64,000 bases of DNA. Source: a bacterium. Its GTDB lineage: Bacteria; Vulcanimicrobiota; Xenobia; Xenobiales; JADMJV01. The notes below the pieces were generated by a model, which ran no database searches, was not told the origin of the DNA, and saw only the letters and a program-made list of their open reading frames with translations. The position numbers and the translations under genes were made by a program. Each line of letters begins with the position of its first letter. Positions within the stretch are counted from its first letter, which is position 1. Positions 26,157 to 35,281 of this stretch are shown piece by piece. The DNA lies in NCBI GenBank assembly GCA_018266105.1, contig JAFEBA010000089.1:1-64000 (forward strand), given 5' to 3'.

Positions 26157-26843
26157 ATGAAGCTGCTCTTACAACGAAGCCTCCATCCCGAATGGCAGGG
26201 GCCCTTTCATCTCGAGCTGGCCAGCTGGGATAAGCAACTGCATGGCTTTTTAGGCGTGGCCAGGGAGGCTTGCGAAGGCCGTTTCGCTCCCGACCAGAGC
26301 ATTTACTGGATTGCCCAAGGACGTGCCTGGAACCAGGCCGGCCCCCTCAATGCTCGCCAGACTTTCAAGCTGGCCTTCCAGGCCTGCGGGGCTCTGGTCA
26401 CGCTGGAATGCGAAGACGAAGAGAGCCCCTACGGACTGGCGGTGGAAGGCTCGCTGCGTTGGCTGGACAGCTCTTTGACCCATCTGGACCGCCAGGGTGA
26501 ACTGTGGGCCGTCTCCAGCCTGAATCAGCTCTATCTGGGACCGTTGGACCAGCTCAAAAGCCAGGGACCCAGTTCAATTCGGCGCTTCAGTCTGTCCCCT
26601 CAGCATCTCTATTTCGCCCGGGAAACCCATCTGTGGCGCCGTCCGCTGGCCGGCGGCCCCGACCAGTGCGTCTTCTCGGTGAGCGAGGGCACCCTGGCCT
26701 ACCCTCTCTGGACCGAGCGCGGAGTAGTGGTGACCCACGAAGACATTCCCGAAACCCGCCTGCTGTGCCTGAACGAAGGTCAGGAACAGGTCTTGTGGCA
26801 GGGTCCGGATGAATGGATCTACGCGACCGACGCGCTTATCTGA
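26157..26843 (+). CDS. Protein of unknown function, propeller-like repeats
   Basis: The 228 residues are rich in short strand motifs with aromatic residues that recur at about 40-residue spacing: SIYWIAQGRAW, GELWAVSSLNQLYLG, HLYFARETHLWRRPL and DEWIYATDA. This suggests a small TolB/Kelch-like beta-propeller or part of one. No signal peptide is present. A purine-rich AAGGGGA precedes the ATG. The 3' end overlaps the convergent calpain-like gene by 8 nt. Function unknown. Confidence 0.6.
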   Translation: MKLLLQRSLHPEWQGPFHLELASWDKQLHGFLGVAREACEGRFAPDQSIYWIAQGRAWNQAGPLNARQTFKLAFQACGALVTLECEDEESPYGLAVEGSLRWLDSSLTHLDRQGELWAVSSLNQLYLGPLDQLKSQGPSSIRRFSLSPQHLYFARETHLWRRPLAGGPDQCVFSVSEGTLAYPLWTERGVVVTHEDIPETRLLCLNEGQEQVLWQGPDEWIYATDALI

Positions 26844-28200
26844 AAATCCAGTTGTTGATTTTGGTGAAAAACACGCTGACTGCCTGGCCGGCGCTGAAGA
26901 GGGCGTGTTTGAGAGCGTTATCGCGAGCACTGACGGCCAGCTGATTGTAGCTGGCGTAAAACTGCAAGAAAGGCATTTCGAAGCAGCCATCGTCCTGACC
27001 ATCCTGGCTGCCTGCCCATTCGGCCCGGCGCCAGGGATTGCGCAGGCTCACCACATCCCGGTCAGGGTCGTAGCCAGTGACCCGATAGGCGTGATTGTGA
27101 ATCACTCCGTTCTTGACGCCGGGACGACTGCCGGCCACCACCGTGCCCTGCTTGAGAGCTTCCTGAAGTTCTTCCCGACTGCGCTGAGGACTGTGACCGC
27201 CCACCTCGATGCGTCGGCACGGTGCTCCGGTCAGCAGGCGAAAACCCAGTTCGTAAGGCTGACCCAGGGCGATGTGAGAACGAGGGGAGCGGTCCTCAAA
27301 CTTGTGCGGCTCGCCCAGCTCAGCCAGGCGATTGCCCAGCGCCAACTCCAGCAAACCCGGCCAGCGTTCGCCCTGGCCGGCGCTGGCCTGATAGACCCGC
27401 TCGGCTGTGGTCAAGTCGCTGAGACGATGTTGCGACCCGTCCTTCAAGCTGACGGTAACGGTTCCGTCCCCGTTGTCAGCAAACATACCCCGAACCTGCT
27501 CGGGGGTCTGGCCGTGCAGGATGGAAAGGCTGGCGCAGGTGCCGGATTTGGCCTGGCGCAACGTGGCCGGGTCGAAGCTCTCCTGCATCAGGGGCAAGCG
27601 CGCCGGCAGGTTGTCCACAATCGCCTGCCGACCGACCAGCCCGCTGGCCAGTCGCGCATTCTCGCCCTTGATCCCCTGGTCGCGTAAGTGCTCCAGGTCG
27701 GCCCGAGTGATGCCTGAGCCGTCGCGCACGCAGTCCTTGAGCAAATCCTGCTCGCAGTGCAGCATCACCAGCGCGGCCGCCTCGTGACCCTGGAAGTCAT
27801 CTGAGCGCAGAGCCGCCTCCAGCTCTTTGCTGGTGAGGCGCCCGTTCCGATCCTGATCCAGGCGATCGAAAAGCTGCAGACCCGCATTGGCTAGAGTCGG
27901 GCAATTGTCGGCCTCAACCGTCACCGGATCATGCTCGGGTAATCCGAGACGCCGATAGAGTCCGCAATCCTGGCTATTCCAGGCCTGGGTCTTGTTTTCC
28001 AGTCTGGACTTCTCCTCAGCCAGGCCCAGGCTGCCCAGAGCCGCCTGGAGCTCCTGCGGGGTGTAGGTCTCGCGGCTATCGCTTTCACAAAACTGGTCAT
28101 GGAGTTGCTGGCGCTGCTCCTCGGGAGCACGCGCCAGGCGCACCAGTTCCGAATTGTTGAGCTGGTAGTTGGCAAAGCTATCGCGCAGGTCGACTTTCAC
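26836..28200 (-). CDS. Calpain-like cysteine protease with N-terminal EF-hands
   Basis: The C-terminal half carries a calpain (peptidase C2) catalytic triad: Cys222 (SGTCASLSIL), His370 (NHAYRVTGYD) and Asn388 (SLRNPWRRAEW). The NPW and NHAY pieces match calpain core motifs. Upstream lies a canonical calcium-binding EF-hand loop at residues 115-126 (DQDRNGRLTSKE) and a weaker one near 156-168. No signal peptide is seen, so it is probably a cytoplasmic or effector-type calcium-responsive protease. The start is GTG, with TAATTT 6 nt upstream on the same strand. Calpains occur sporadically in bacteria. Confidence 0.75.
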   Translation of the reverse strand: MKVDLRDSFANYQLNNSELVRLARAPEEQRQQLHDQFCESDSRETYTPQELQAALGSLGLAEEKSRLENKTQAWNSQDCGLYRRLGLPEHDPVTVEADNCPTLANAGLQLFDRLDQDRNGRLTSKELEAALRSDDFQGHEAAALVMLHCEQDLLKDCVRDGSGITRADLEHLRDQGIKGENARLASGLVGRQAIVDNLPARLPLMQESFDPATLRQAKSGTCASLSILHGQTPEQVRGMFADNGDGTVTVSLKDGSQHRLSDLTTAERVYQASAGQGERWPGLLELALGNRLAELGEPHKFEDRSPRSHIALGQPYELGFRLLTGAPCRRIEVGGHSPQRSREELQEALKQGTVVAGSRPGVKNGVIHNHAYRVTGYDPDRDVVSLRNPWRRAEWAGSQDGQDDGCFEMPFLQFYASYNQLAVSARDNALKHALFSAGQAVSVFFTKINNWIFR

Positions 28201-28206
28201 GTTCCT

Positions 28207-28212
28207 AAATTA
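28207..28212 (-). promoter_or_regulatory. TAATTT -10 element of the calpain-like gene
   Basis: Read on the minus strand, TAATTT is followed by 6 nt (AGGAAC) and then the GTG start at 28200. The AGGA within the gap could also act as a weak ribosome-binding site. Confidence 0.4.
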
Positions 28213-28267
28213 AAGGGGGATTGTTATGGGAATGTGATGGGTTTGTTACCGTCGAAGCAGGCCGACC

Positions 28268-29263
28268 ATGAGATGGCTGATCGTCGATGAAGACGCAGAA
28301 TTTCGCCAGCGGCTGAGTCAGGACTTCCACTTCAGCGACTCCCACGAGAACGTGGTGGTCAGCAGCGAGGCCGAAGCCCGAAGCGAATTTACCCGCCAGA
28401 GTTTCGACGGAGTGGTGGCCGACTGGCCAGCGCGTTCGCTTTTGTCCGACATTCGCGCCGGTCATTTGCTTTCGCCCCAGATGGATCCGGCCATGATTGC
28501 GCTGGTGCTGGTGGGCAGCCAGACTCTGGATGTGCCCGACTTGATCCGGGTGCAACGCGAAGAGAATGTTCCGGAGCGCATCCGCGAAGCGGTGGCCCAG
28601 TTTCCCCCGGTGGCCCTGCTCTACGCCGCCTCAGATCACGATCCCGAGCAAGCCACCGAGTTGCTGAGCAAAGACCCTGGACTGGTGCGGGCGGTGGAGC
28701 TCCCGAATCGTTGGACCCCCTTGCATCGGGCCGTGGCCTTTCACTGCCAGAGCGTGGCCGAACTGCTGCTGGAAAGGGGCGCCGACCCCAACGCGTTGGG
28801 ACACCTGGGCGAAGCCCCCCTGCACATCGCCGGCTCGCCTGATATTGCCCGCCTGCTCATCCGCCACGGTGCGCGCGCCCATCAAACCGACCAGCAGGGC
28901 AATACTCCCATGGACTGGGCCGTGCGCGAACGCAATCAGGAGCTCATTTTAATTCTGGCCCGAGCCCAACCCGAACTGGGTAGCCCTGTCTTCCAACTGC
29001 TTCGAGCAGCCCGCAAGGCAAACCTGACAGTGGAAGCCGATTACCATGCTCAGTGGGGTATTTATCGGATTCTTTCGATGGGATGGACCGATCAGGAAGA
29101 ACGCTGCCTGGCCATCCAGGTGTCTGGCTCCAGCCCGGGTTGGGCCTATTTGAAAGTGGCCGAGCTGCGGGCCGTCTATCTGGGTCCCGAATGTGATTCA
29201 TTTCCTCCCGAACCACCGGCCCAGGCGCCCGGAGCCTGGGTGGCCGTCAGCGACCACCGCTAG
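28268..29263 (+). CDS. Receiver-like domain fused to ankyrin repeats
   Basis: Residues 1-115 resemble a response-regulator receiver: WLIVDEDAEFR, with the acidic pocket at residues 7-9 and a candidate phospho-acceptor Asp52 (GVVADWP). The conserved Lys is not evident, so the domain may be atypical. Residues about 115-235 contain three to four ankyrin repeats (TPLHRAVAFHCQSVAELLLE, APLHIAGSPDIARLL, TPMDWAVRERNQELI). A C-terminal region of about 95 residues is unrecognised. The next gene begins 5 nt after the stop, so the protein probably works with the GHKL ATPase. Confidence 0.7.
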   Translation: MRWLIVDEDAEFRQRLSQDFHFSDSHENVVVSSEAEARSEFTRQSFDGVVADWPARSLLSDIRAGHLLSPQMDPAMIALVLVGSQTLDVPDLIRVQREENVPERIREAVAQFPPVALLYAASDHDPEQATELLSKDPGLVRAVELPNRWTPLHRAVAFHCQSVAELLLERGADPNALGHLGEAPLHIAGSPDIARLLIRHGARAHQTDQQGNTPMDWAVRERNQELILILARAQPELGSPVFQLLRAARKANLTVEADYHAQWGIYRILSMGWTDQEERCLAIQVSGSSPGWAYLKVAELRAVYLGPECDSFPPEPPAQAPGAWVAVSDHR

Positions 29264-29268
29264 CCTTC

Positions 29269-30693
29269 ATGTATCACGCCCTGAAAGAGCTGATTGAACG
29301 TCTGGTTGACCAGTTTGCCGACCCCTACGCTTTTCTGCGCGAAATCGTGCAAAACAGCCTGGACGCCGGCTCGCCCGAGGTGGACTTTCGAATTGAATAC
29401 CAGCAGGGCAACAGTCTCTTGACCTGCCAGGACACCGGCGAAGGCATGGATGAGCAACTCATCGACACCCGCCTGACGCGTATTTTCTCCAGCTCCAAGG
29501 AAGACGATCTGACCAAGATCGGCCAGTTCGGAATCGGATTCCTCTCGCTTTTTGCTCTCAAGCCCGACCATGTGGTGGTCGAGACCGGCCGCAACGGACA
29601 GGCCTGGCGAGTGCATTTCAGCAGCGACCACAGCTTTAGCAAGACACGCCTGAGCGAACCCGTGGACGGCACCCGCATTCGCTGGATCAAGCAGCAGCCC
29701 GAGGCCCAGCATCAGCGCTTTCAAAGAGCCTGTCAGCAGGCGCTCAAGCTCTGGTGTCGCCACGCCCAGGCCCAGATTCGCGTCCAGGGTAAGCTGGTCA
29801 ACGAGCCCTTCAACTGGGACGACCCGGAGGCAATCCACGGCCAGCGCTCAGGCACCGAGGTCACTCTCAGACCGGGTCGGGGCTGGCTGGGGCTGTATAA
29901 CCAGGGGTTGACTTTGAGCGAGGGTGAGGAAAAGCTGTGGCCGGGCCTGGACGTCAAAATCTCTTCGCGCTATCTGGAACACACGCTGACCCGCGACCGA
30001 GTGGTGCGCAACGACAATTTTGCCAAGGCCCAACAAGTTGTAGACGACCTGCTGCGTGAGCGGCTGCTGCCCCGTCTGCTCGAGACTCGCGACTATGCCT
30101 CTCTGGCTCCCCTGGTCAAGCATCTCAGCACTGAGCAGCGACGCCTCCCGCTGGTCGGCTCCTTCAGTATCCAGCAGCTGGAGCGCGCCAAAGTTCTCTA
30201 TTACTCGGCCCAGCGAGATGGTCTGGTCTCCCGATTGGATACCGAGGTGTTGATCTGGGACGGACGGGGCGGCCTGACACGCCTGTTGGAAGAGGTCAAC
30301 CCGCGGCTGTTGCTGACCGAAGTGCACCAGGCCTATTTTCTCCCCGAGCTGGTCAAGCCCGAGCCGCGCCAGCGGAGCTGGCTCAAGCGCCTGGTGGAAG
30401 CCCTGGCCAGCCAGGGTGAACTCTATCAGGCTGCCTGGCTATGCGAATTTCCGGCCGCTCAACGCCTGCGCCCCTGGCTGGCCTGTCAGCACCCCCAGGA
30501 GCCGGTAGGGCTGGCCTTTGATCCTTTACCCGACCAGGCCAAGCAATTGCTCCTGAATATCTATCATCCGGCCTGGGGCCGGTTCTGGGATCTGGATCCC
30601 GAATGGGGCGGGGCAGCCCTATGTCAGCCTCTCTGGAACTGTTTCCCGCAGCTGGACAAAGAGCAGCTGCTGCGGCAATTCAACTCATTTTAG
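29269..30693 (+). CDS. Hsp90-like GHKL ATPase protein
   Basis: The N-terminal domain is a GHKL ATP-binding fold with all key boxes. These are the E/N box REIVQNSLDA (Glu25, Asn29), DTGEGMDEQ (Asp55) and the lid GQFGIGFLSLF (residues 85-95), with FSSSKEDD in between as in Hsp90/HtpG. The remaining 300 or so residues do not match HtpG middle and C-terminal domains, and at 474 residues it is shorter than HtpG. It is likely an ATP-driven conformational switch with an unknown client. It is coupled to the ankyrin gene upstream and overlaps the 1405-residue gene tail to tail by 9 nt. Confidence 0.75.
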   Translation: MYHALKELIERLVDQFADPYAFLREIVQNSLDAGSPEVDFRIEYQQGNSLLTCQDTGEGMDEQLIDTRLTRIFSSSKEDDLTKIGQFGIGFLSLFALKPDHVVVETGRNGQAWRVHFSSDHSFSKTRLSEPVDGTRIRWIKQQPEAQHQRFQRACQQALKLWCRHAQAQIRVQGKLVNEPFNWDDPEAIHGQRSGTEVTLRPGRGWLGLYNQGLTLSEGEEKLWPGLDVKISSRYLEHTLTRDRVVRNDNFAKAQQVVDDLLRERLLPRLLETRDYASLAPLVKHLSTEQRRLPLVGSFSIQQLERAKVLYYSAQRDGLVSRLDTEVLIWDGRGGLTRLLEEVNPRLLLTEVHQAYFLPELVKPEPRQRSWLKRLVEALASQGELYQAAWLCEFPAAQRLRPWLACQHPQEPVGLAFDPLPDQAKQLLLNIYHPAWGRFWDLDPEWGGAALCQPLWNCFPQLDKEQLLRQFNSF

Positions 30694-33600
30694 TTGATGC
30701 AAAACCCAGGGGATGGAGCGGGCTTCGGGCAGCTCCAGGCAGAGCTGGTTGAGCAGGCGCAAGGTGGTATGACGACCGGGCGCCCCCGCCAACTTCCGAT
30801 TGAGTCGCACCCCGGCGCCAGATAATTTGAGCAGGGGTCCCTGGTCGCACAGGATCAGGCGCAAAGGTTGGGGATTGATGATCTGCAGCGAGCGGCGCAA
30901 CAAAGTCCACTCATCCTGCTGCAGATCCTGCCAGGCCGCCACGGCCCGGCGAGCCAGCTCCAGCAACTCTTCCGCACCGGGAGCGGCTTTCTCTAATTCA
31001 AGTTCGGCCAACCAGCCCAGCGTGCGCGGATCGGCCTCCAGTTGCTGGCGCCACCATTTCCAGAGCCGCTGAAACAGCCGCGGAGGCAGCGGGGCCGGCG
31101 GCCTCCAGCGGTCATACTGACGCTCCAGGTAGTAAGGTGGGAAATGACGATGCTCCTTCTCCTCCAGAATGCGCCCTTCACTGACATTCCGCACCAGAGC
31201 CAGACGAGCCTCGCGGCTGGTGGAGAGATAATAGCCGGTGCCTTCTGTATGAAAATCCGAGGCGGGACGCAGATTTTCGGCCGCGGCGCTGAGGCGGCGG
31301 GCATAGTCGGTGCAATTGAGTAAGGCGATGCCCTGCTGTTCGGCCCAACCCGCCAGGGCAGCCGGCAGATGAGGTACGCCGTCCAGATTGGTCGGCTCCA
31401 GCACAAAGGGCCGGGGTGGACTGTACTGAGCCCACCAGTCGGCCAGATGGTCAGATTCCAGCAAGGGCGAGGCCCAACTCGGAACCTTAGCGTTAGAAAG
31501 CCAGAACAACGCCAGCCTCAGACGCTGAGCGCGCACTTTCTCTCGCAGCAGGGCGCTTTGAATTTCGGCCCAGAGCTTTTCCAGGCTGCGGGGCAGCTCT
31601 CCAATCATGCGAAGTTCGCCCGTGCGCGTCAGGTGGACATCGGCCAGATCGATCTCGGCCTCCACCTCCACATCCCATTCCAGGTGCAAGACCCCGGCCG
31701 GACGTCCCTGATAGAGAACCCGCACCTGGCTCAGGCCAGACAAACTCCAGCAAACCCCCCAGGCCCATTCCGAGCTGCGGTTCTGGCTGAAATAGGTGTG
31801 CTCGTCACTCAGAGTTGGGCGGCGCGGCTTTTGCGTCAGCAGGGCCTGCTTGATGGCCTGATCCGGCGAAGGTTCACGCCAATGCCTCCACTCCGTCCCA
31901 GGCAGCAGCCGCTGCATGGCGGCCAGGCTGGCTGAGCTCAGGCACAGCGGAGCCTCCGGCTCCTCGCCCCAGAGTATCTCCTGACAGTCCCGCAAGTCCC
32001 GCAGGTTGAGGCCGTTCCAGATAGGCGCTTCGACCATGCGAACAATTGTCGCATCGCTGCTATCGGCCCAGTCTTCAGGCAATTCCAGATCCAGGCGAGC
32101 CACTTGAAAATCCGAGCAGTTCAGCGGAGGCTCAAATGCATACAGACGCAACCATTCGATCAAGGCGGTCACTTCAGGCAGAGCCCGCAACTGCGTGTAG
32201 TTTTCCACAAAGGGCAAATCACCCCAATCCACCCGACACACCAGCTTCCGGGGCGCTTCCCGGGGTCGGGCCGAACTGAGCACCAGCGGGCAGCGCATGG
32301 CGGCCCGACCGCCGCGACAGAAAGTGGTCTCACAACTGTGAGCCGGTCCCGGGCCGGCCACCAGGCCCGCCTGAGCCTTCAAGCTTCCCTGGCCAAAGAT
32401 CTGGGGGTGGCTCCAGTCCGGCAGCGGCTCGACTTCCTGGGCCTCCCCCGTCTCATACCGATTTTCCCGGTAAGATTCGTTATAGTCGCGGGTCAGGTCG
32501 ACCAGAGCCAGCCCCAACAAGCGTTCCACCCAGCCCCGATCCTTGGGGGTCAGCCACCAGCAATCCTCAAAACCGGGCAAGGGCACGCGCGCGGCCGCCC
32601 CCACCAAAACGCGGGGCGAATCGGCCTGCCGGGCCTGCTCCAAACTCACCGCTCTGCCATCCAGACGCGTAAAAAGAACTGCCTGCTGGGGCCAGTCAGC
32701 CACAGGCAACAGCTCCAGGCCGGCCAGCGCCACCGGTCGCAGTCGTGTTTCCGCCGACTCCAGAGCGCTCGTGAGCAGTTGGGGCAACGCCTGTCGCACT
32801 GCCTCCAACAAAGCCAGAAAGCCCGGCGAGGCGTAATCGAACTGGATCTCTTCCAGAGTCAGACGCAGTTCATTGGATTGGGCAGCCACCAGCAACCCGT
32901 CCGGCAAGCCCGAGGATGCATCCAGAACGGGCTTGCTAAAAAGCCGACCCTCGCGATAGAGACGGAACTGGGCCCCTTCCTCCAGTCCCAAGCCCAAGAG
33001 CATGGGGAAAGGCGTCTCCAATTGAACCAGCGGTTCGCCGGGAAGCTTCATGGATTCTTCCGGCTGCAGCTTGAGCACGCGCAGATGGGCGGCGTAGCGA
33101 GCCCCGATCTGGAAGGCCCGCTCGGCCACTTCCCGGCCCACCCATTTGACCAGGAAATTGCGCATGCTTGAGAAGGAAGAGCCCTGCTCTTCAGCCCAAT
33201 CACGAAGGTCGCCGCGCCGGCCGTCGGCCAGCCAGCGTTCGGGAGTCAAAGCCGAATTCTCGGCCAGCGGAACCTGCATCAGGGGGGCCGGGTCCACATA
33301 GTCATTGTCCAGAGCCCGCCACACCAGCCCGGCACGCTGGTCCACGGGGAGTTTCCGAACGGCCTCAGCCAGCCACAGGGTTTGATTGCGTCGGAGATGC
33401 ATCTGCAGTTCATCCCAATGAGGACCGGGCAACGGGGTCAACCAGTCCTCGTCCGGCTCCAGTTCGGGATGGTCGGCCAGTACATAAAAGCCCGGCAGCA
33501 ATCCGGAAGGCTGAGACACCTTCAGCAGCAGGCGACCGTCGCGGTAGCATTCCAGGCGGCTGACCTCCAGCTCGGGCTCGTAGCCAATCCCACCCTTCCA

Positions 33601-34902
33601 GCCGGTCAATTCAAGCGGCCAGCTAAACGGGTAGTCGCGCAGCTTGTTCAAGTCCAGCCCCTGGTCCAGGCTCCAGACCTTTTGCCTTTCCTGACGCTGG
33701 CGCAGACGCTCCAAAACCTCGTTGCCGGACTGCACGCTGCGATAGCGACGGCGCATAAAGTCGACCAGCAGCGGCCGATCGGAAACGATCAAAAACGGCT
33801 TCTCCTCGAACTCTTCGGGGCAGGCCTCGGGAATAATCCGGCAGCCGCGCAGGGGAACTTCATTGTCGATGTCCAGCACCGAGACCAGCCCGTGAGCCTG
33901 GGTGGGAATCAGCGGCAAAGCGTTGAGGGCATCGCGGAAGAGGCCCTTCTCCAGATCGCTCACCGCCAGCAGACAATTGAGCAGCCATTCGGTGACCCCG
34001 AAACGGCGAAGCTTCTTATCTTCCAGCCATTCTCCGAAGTGCGCGCTGAGCTGCTGCAGCATTTGCGCCCGCGCACGATGAAATTCAGCGTTTAGCACCA
34101 GCTGGCGATGACCCAGATCGGTTCCCGGCTCTCCCAGCGATAACCAGATTCGCCCCGGTAAAAAGGGAGTCACCTGGTAGCCCAACCCTCGCGAAAAAAT
34201 CTGACAATCGTGACCCTGAAAGTAGAGCCAGAAGCTCCCCTCCAGCTCAGGATACTCGAAGCGCACCACCTCACCCGCCGACATGGGCGGCTGTTTCGAG
34301 AGGGGCGCCTGGCCCTGGACGCGCACGATGCAGGAAGCCCGACTCTTGGAAAGAGGCAGCGAGGTCACCAGTTTCAGGTGCGACCCCTCCAGCCGGGGAG
34401 CAAGCGTATCCAGCTCCGGTATGGTGCTGGGTGCGCGCAGAAAATTCTTGACCCGGCTGGTCCAGGCTCTCTTAAGCTGCAGTCGGGTGCCGGTGGTGTT
34501 GGTCTGGCGCAGCTTCCAACCGGCCGAACCTTGATGAATCAACTGCCAGCCCCCGCTGCAAAAGAGCTTCTCCGCGTAATCCGTCAGAACCGCTGACTGC
34601 AGGCAAAAATTCAGACACAGGTCCAGTTCCGCCATCAGCAATTCGCCGGCGGCGGTGGCCTGCATTTTAGAAAGGTCCAGCGGCCGGCCATCGCAACTCC
34701 ACTCCAACCAGTCGCCGGAGTTGCTCAATTGAATTTCGGAGGCTCCCAACAAGCAGGCCAGTTGGGCAAAATGGCAGGCGTAATCACGAGCTTCCAGCCC
34801 GAGGTGCGTGCCCATTTTGGCCTGAGCCCTGGCCCAGTCTACGGCGAACTGGCTGCGCTCTCCGCTACTTTCCAGCTCGGCCAGGAATTGCTCCAAATCC
34901 AC
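30685..34902 (-). CDS. Very large protein of unknown function (1405 residues)
   Basis: No domain is recognised with certainty. The first 170 residues (FAQLACLLGASEIQLSNSGD through TNTTGTRLQLKRAW) have the strand/helix order of a GHKL ATPase but no N, G1 or G2 boxes, so a degenerate Hsp90-like domain is possible. The rest is Leu-, Trp- and Arg-rich with many WL/WW pairs. Signal peptide and transmembrane segments are absent. The GTG start lies 38 nt after the small zinc-ribbon gene, suggesting an operon, and the 3' end faces the Hsp90-like gene. Cooperation between the two is an inference from position. Confidence 0.6.
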   Translation of the reverse strand: MDLEQFLAELESSGERSQFAVDWARAQAKMGTHLGLEARDYACHFAQLACLLGASEIQLSNSGDWLEWSCDGRPLDLSKMQATAAGELLMAELDLCLNFCLQSAVLTDYAEKLFCSGGWQLIHQGSAGWKLRQTNTTGTRLQLKRAWTSRVKNFLRAPSTIPELDTLAPRLEGSHLKLVTSLPLSKSRASCIVRVQGQAPLSKQPPMSAGEVVRFEYPELEGSFWLYFQGHDCQIFSRGLGYQVTPFLPGRIWLSLGEPGTDLGHRQLVLNAEFHRARAQMLQQLSAHFGEWLEDKKLRRFGVTEWLLNCLLAVSDLEKGLFRDALNALPLIPTQAHGLVSVLDIDNEVPLRGCRIIPEACPEEFEEKPFLIVSDRPLLVDFMRRRYRSVQSGNEVLERLRQRQERQKVWSLDQGLDLNKLRDYPFSWPLELTGWKGGIGYEPELEVSRLECYRDGRLLLKVSQPSGLLPGFYVLADHPELEPDEDWLTPLPGPHWDELQMHLRRNQTLWLAEAVRKLPVDQRAGLVWRALDNDYVDPAPLMQVPLAENSALTPERWLADGRRGDLRDWAEEQGSSFSSMRNFLVKWVGREVAERAFQIGARYAAHLRVLKLQPEESMKLPGEPLVQLETPFPMLLGLGLEEGAQFRLYREGRLFSKPVLDASSGLPDGLLVAAQSNELRLTLEEIQFDYASPGFLALLEAVRQALPQLLTSALESAETRLRPVALAGLELLPVADWPQQAVLFTRLDGRAVSLEQARQADSPRVLVGAAARVPLPGFEDCWWLTPKDRGWVERLLGLALVDLTRDYNESYRENRYETGEAQEVEPLPDWSHPQIFGQGSLKAQAGLVAGPGPAHSCETTFCRGGRAAMRCPLVLSSARPREAPRKLVCRVDWGDLPFVENYTQLRALPEVTALIEWLRLYAFEPPLNCSDFQVARLDLELPEDWADSSDATIVRMVEAPIWNGLNLRDLRDCQEILWGEEPEAPLCLSSASLAAMQRLLPGTEWRHWREPSPDQAIKQALLTQKPRRPTLSDEHTYFSQNRSSEWAWGVCWSLSGLSQVRVLYQGRPAGVLHLEWDVEVEAEIDLADVHLTRTGELRMIGELPRSLEKLWAEIQSALLREKVRAQRLRLALFWLSNAKVPSWASPLLESDHLADWWAQYSPPRPFVLEPTNLDGVPHLPAALAGWAEQQGIALLNCTDYARRLSAAAENLRPASDFHTEGTGYYLSTSREARLALVRNVSEGRILEEKEHRHFPPYYLERQYDRWRPPAPLPPRLFQRLWKWWRQQLEADPRTLGWLAELELEKAAPGAEELLELARRAVAAWQDLQQDEWTLLRRSLQIINPQPLRLILCDQGPLLKLSGAGVRLNRKLAGAPGRHTTLRLLNQLCLELPEARSIPWVLHQLK

Positions 34903-34940
34903 CAGGCCAGATGTTTGCGACGGCGGCCTTCAGGCCCTCT

Positions 34941-35228
34941 CTAGAATTTGTCCAGGCAAGCCGCGCACAGCCCGCCCCGGCTGACCTGGGGATGGGCCTT
35001 GAGGCAACTGTAGCAGAGGCCGAACTGAGGGCCGAGCTCGTCCAGCACCTGGGCCGGGTTGCAGTCCTGTTCTTCAGTTGCGTAGCTGGCGACTTCAAGC
35101 AAAGCTTTTTGCACAAGCCCCCGATCCACCTGATTGAAGACGCCGTTTCGATCGAGGATTTTGAGCACGGAGTTCAGCATAAAGCTACTGCGGTGATTGG
35201 CCATAACGGGCCGAGCTTTCTGAGACAT
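34941..35228 (-). CDS. Small zinc-ribbon-like protein
   Basis: The 95-residue protein is helical for about 70 residues and ends with two CxxC knuckles, CYSC and CAAC, 16 residues apart. These would bind one zinc ion. It sits 38 nt upstream of the 1405-residue gene on the same strand and probably shares its transcript. Alternative starts lie eight (ATG, MANHRSS) and sixteen codons inside. Partner unknown. Confidence 0.6.
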   Translation of the reverse strand: MSQKARPVMANHRSSFMLNSVLKILDRNGVFNQVDRGLVQKALLEVASYATEEQDCNPAQVLDELGPQFGLCYSCLKAHPQVSRGGLCAACLDKF

Positions 35229-35281
35229 TCCAGCTATCCCTGCTCATAGGAGTCCGGAGGCCTGTCAAGAAGCGCCTGGGC

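Noticed and set aside
32104..33171. Plus-strand open frame of 355 codons inside the 1405-residue gene
   Set aside because: Arg/Gln/Pro-rich antisense shadow without start signals. The minus-strand frame is intact for 1405 codons, which is unlikely by chance. Because that protein has no known family, some doubt remains.
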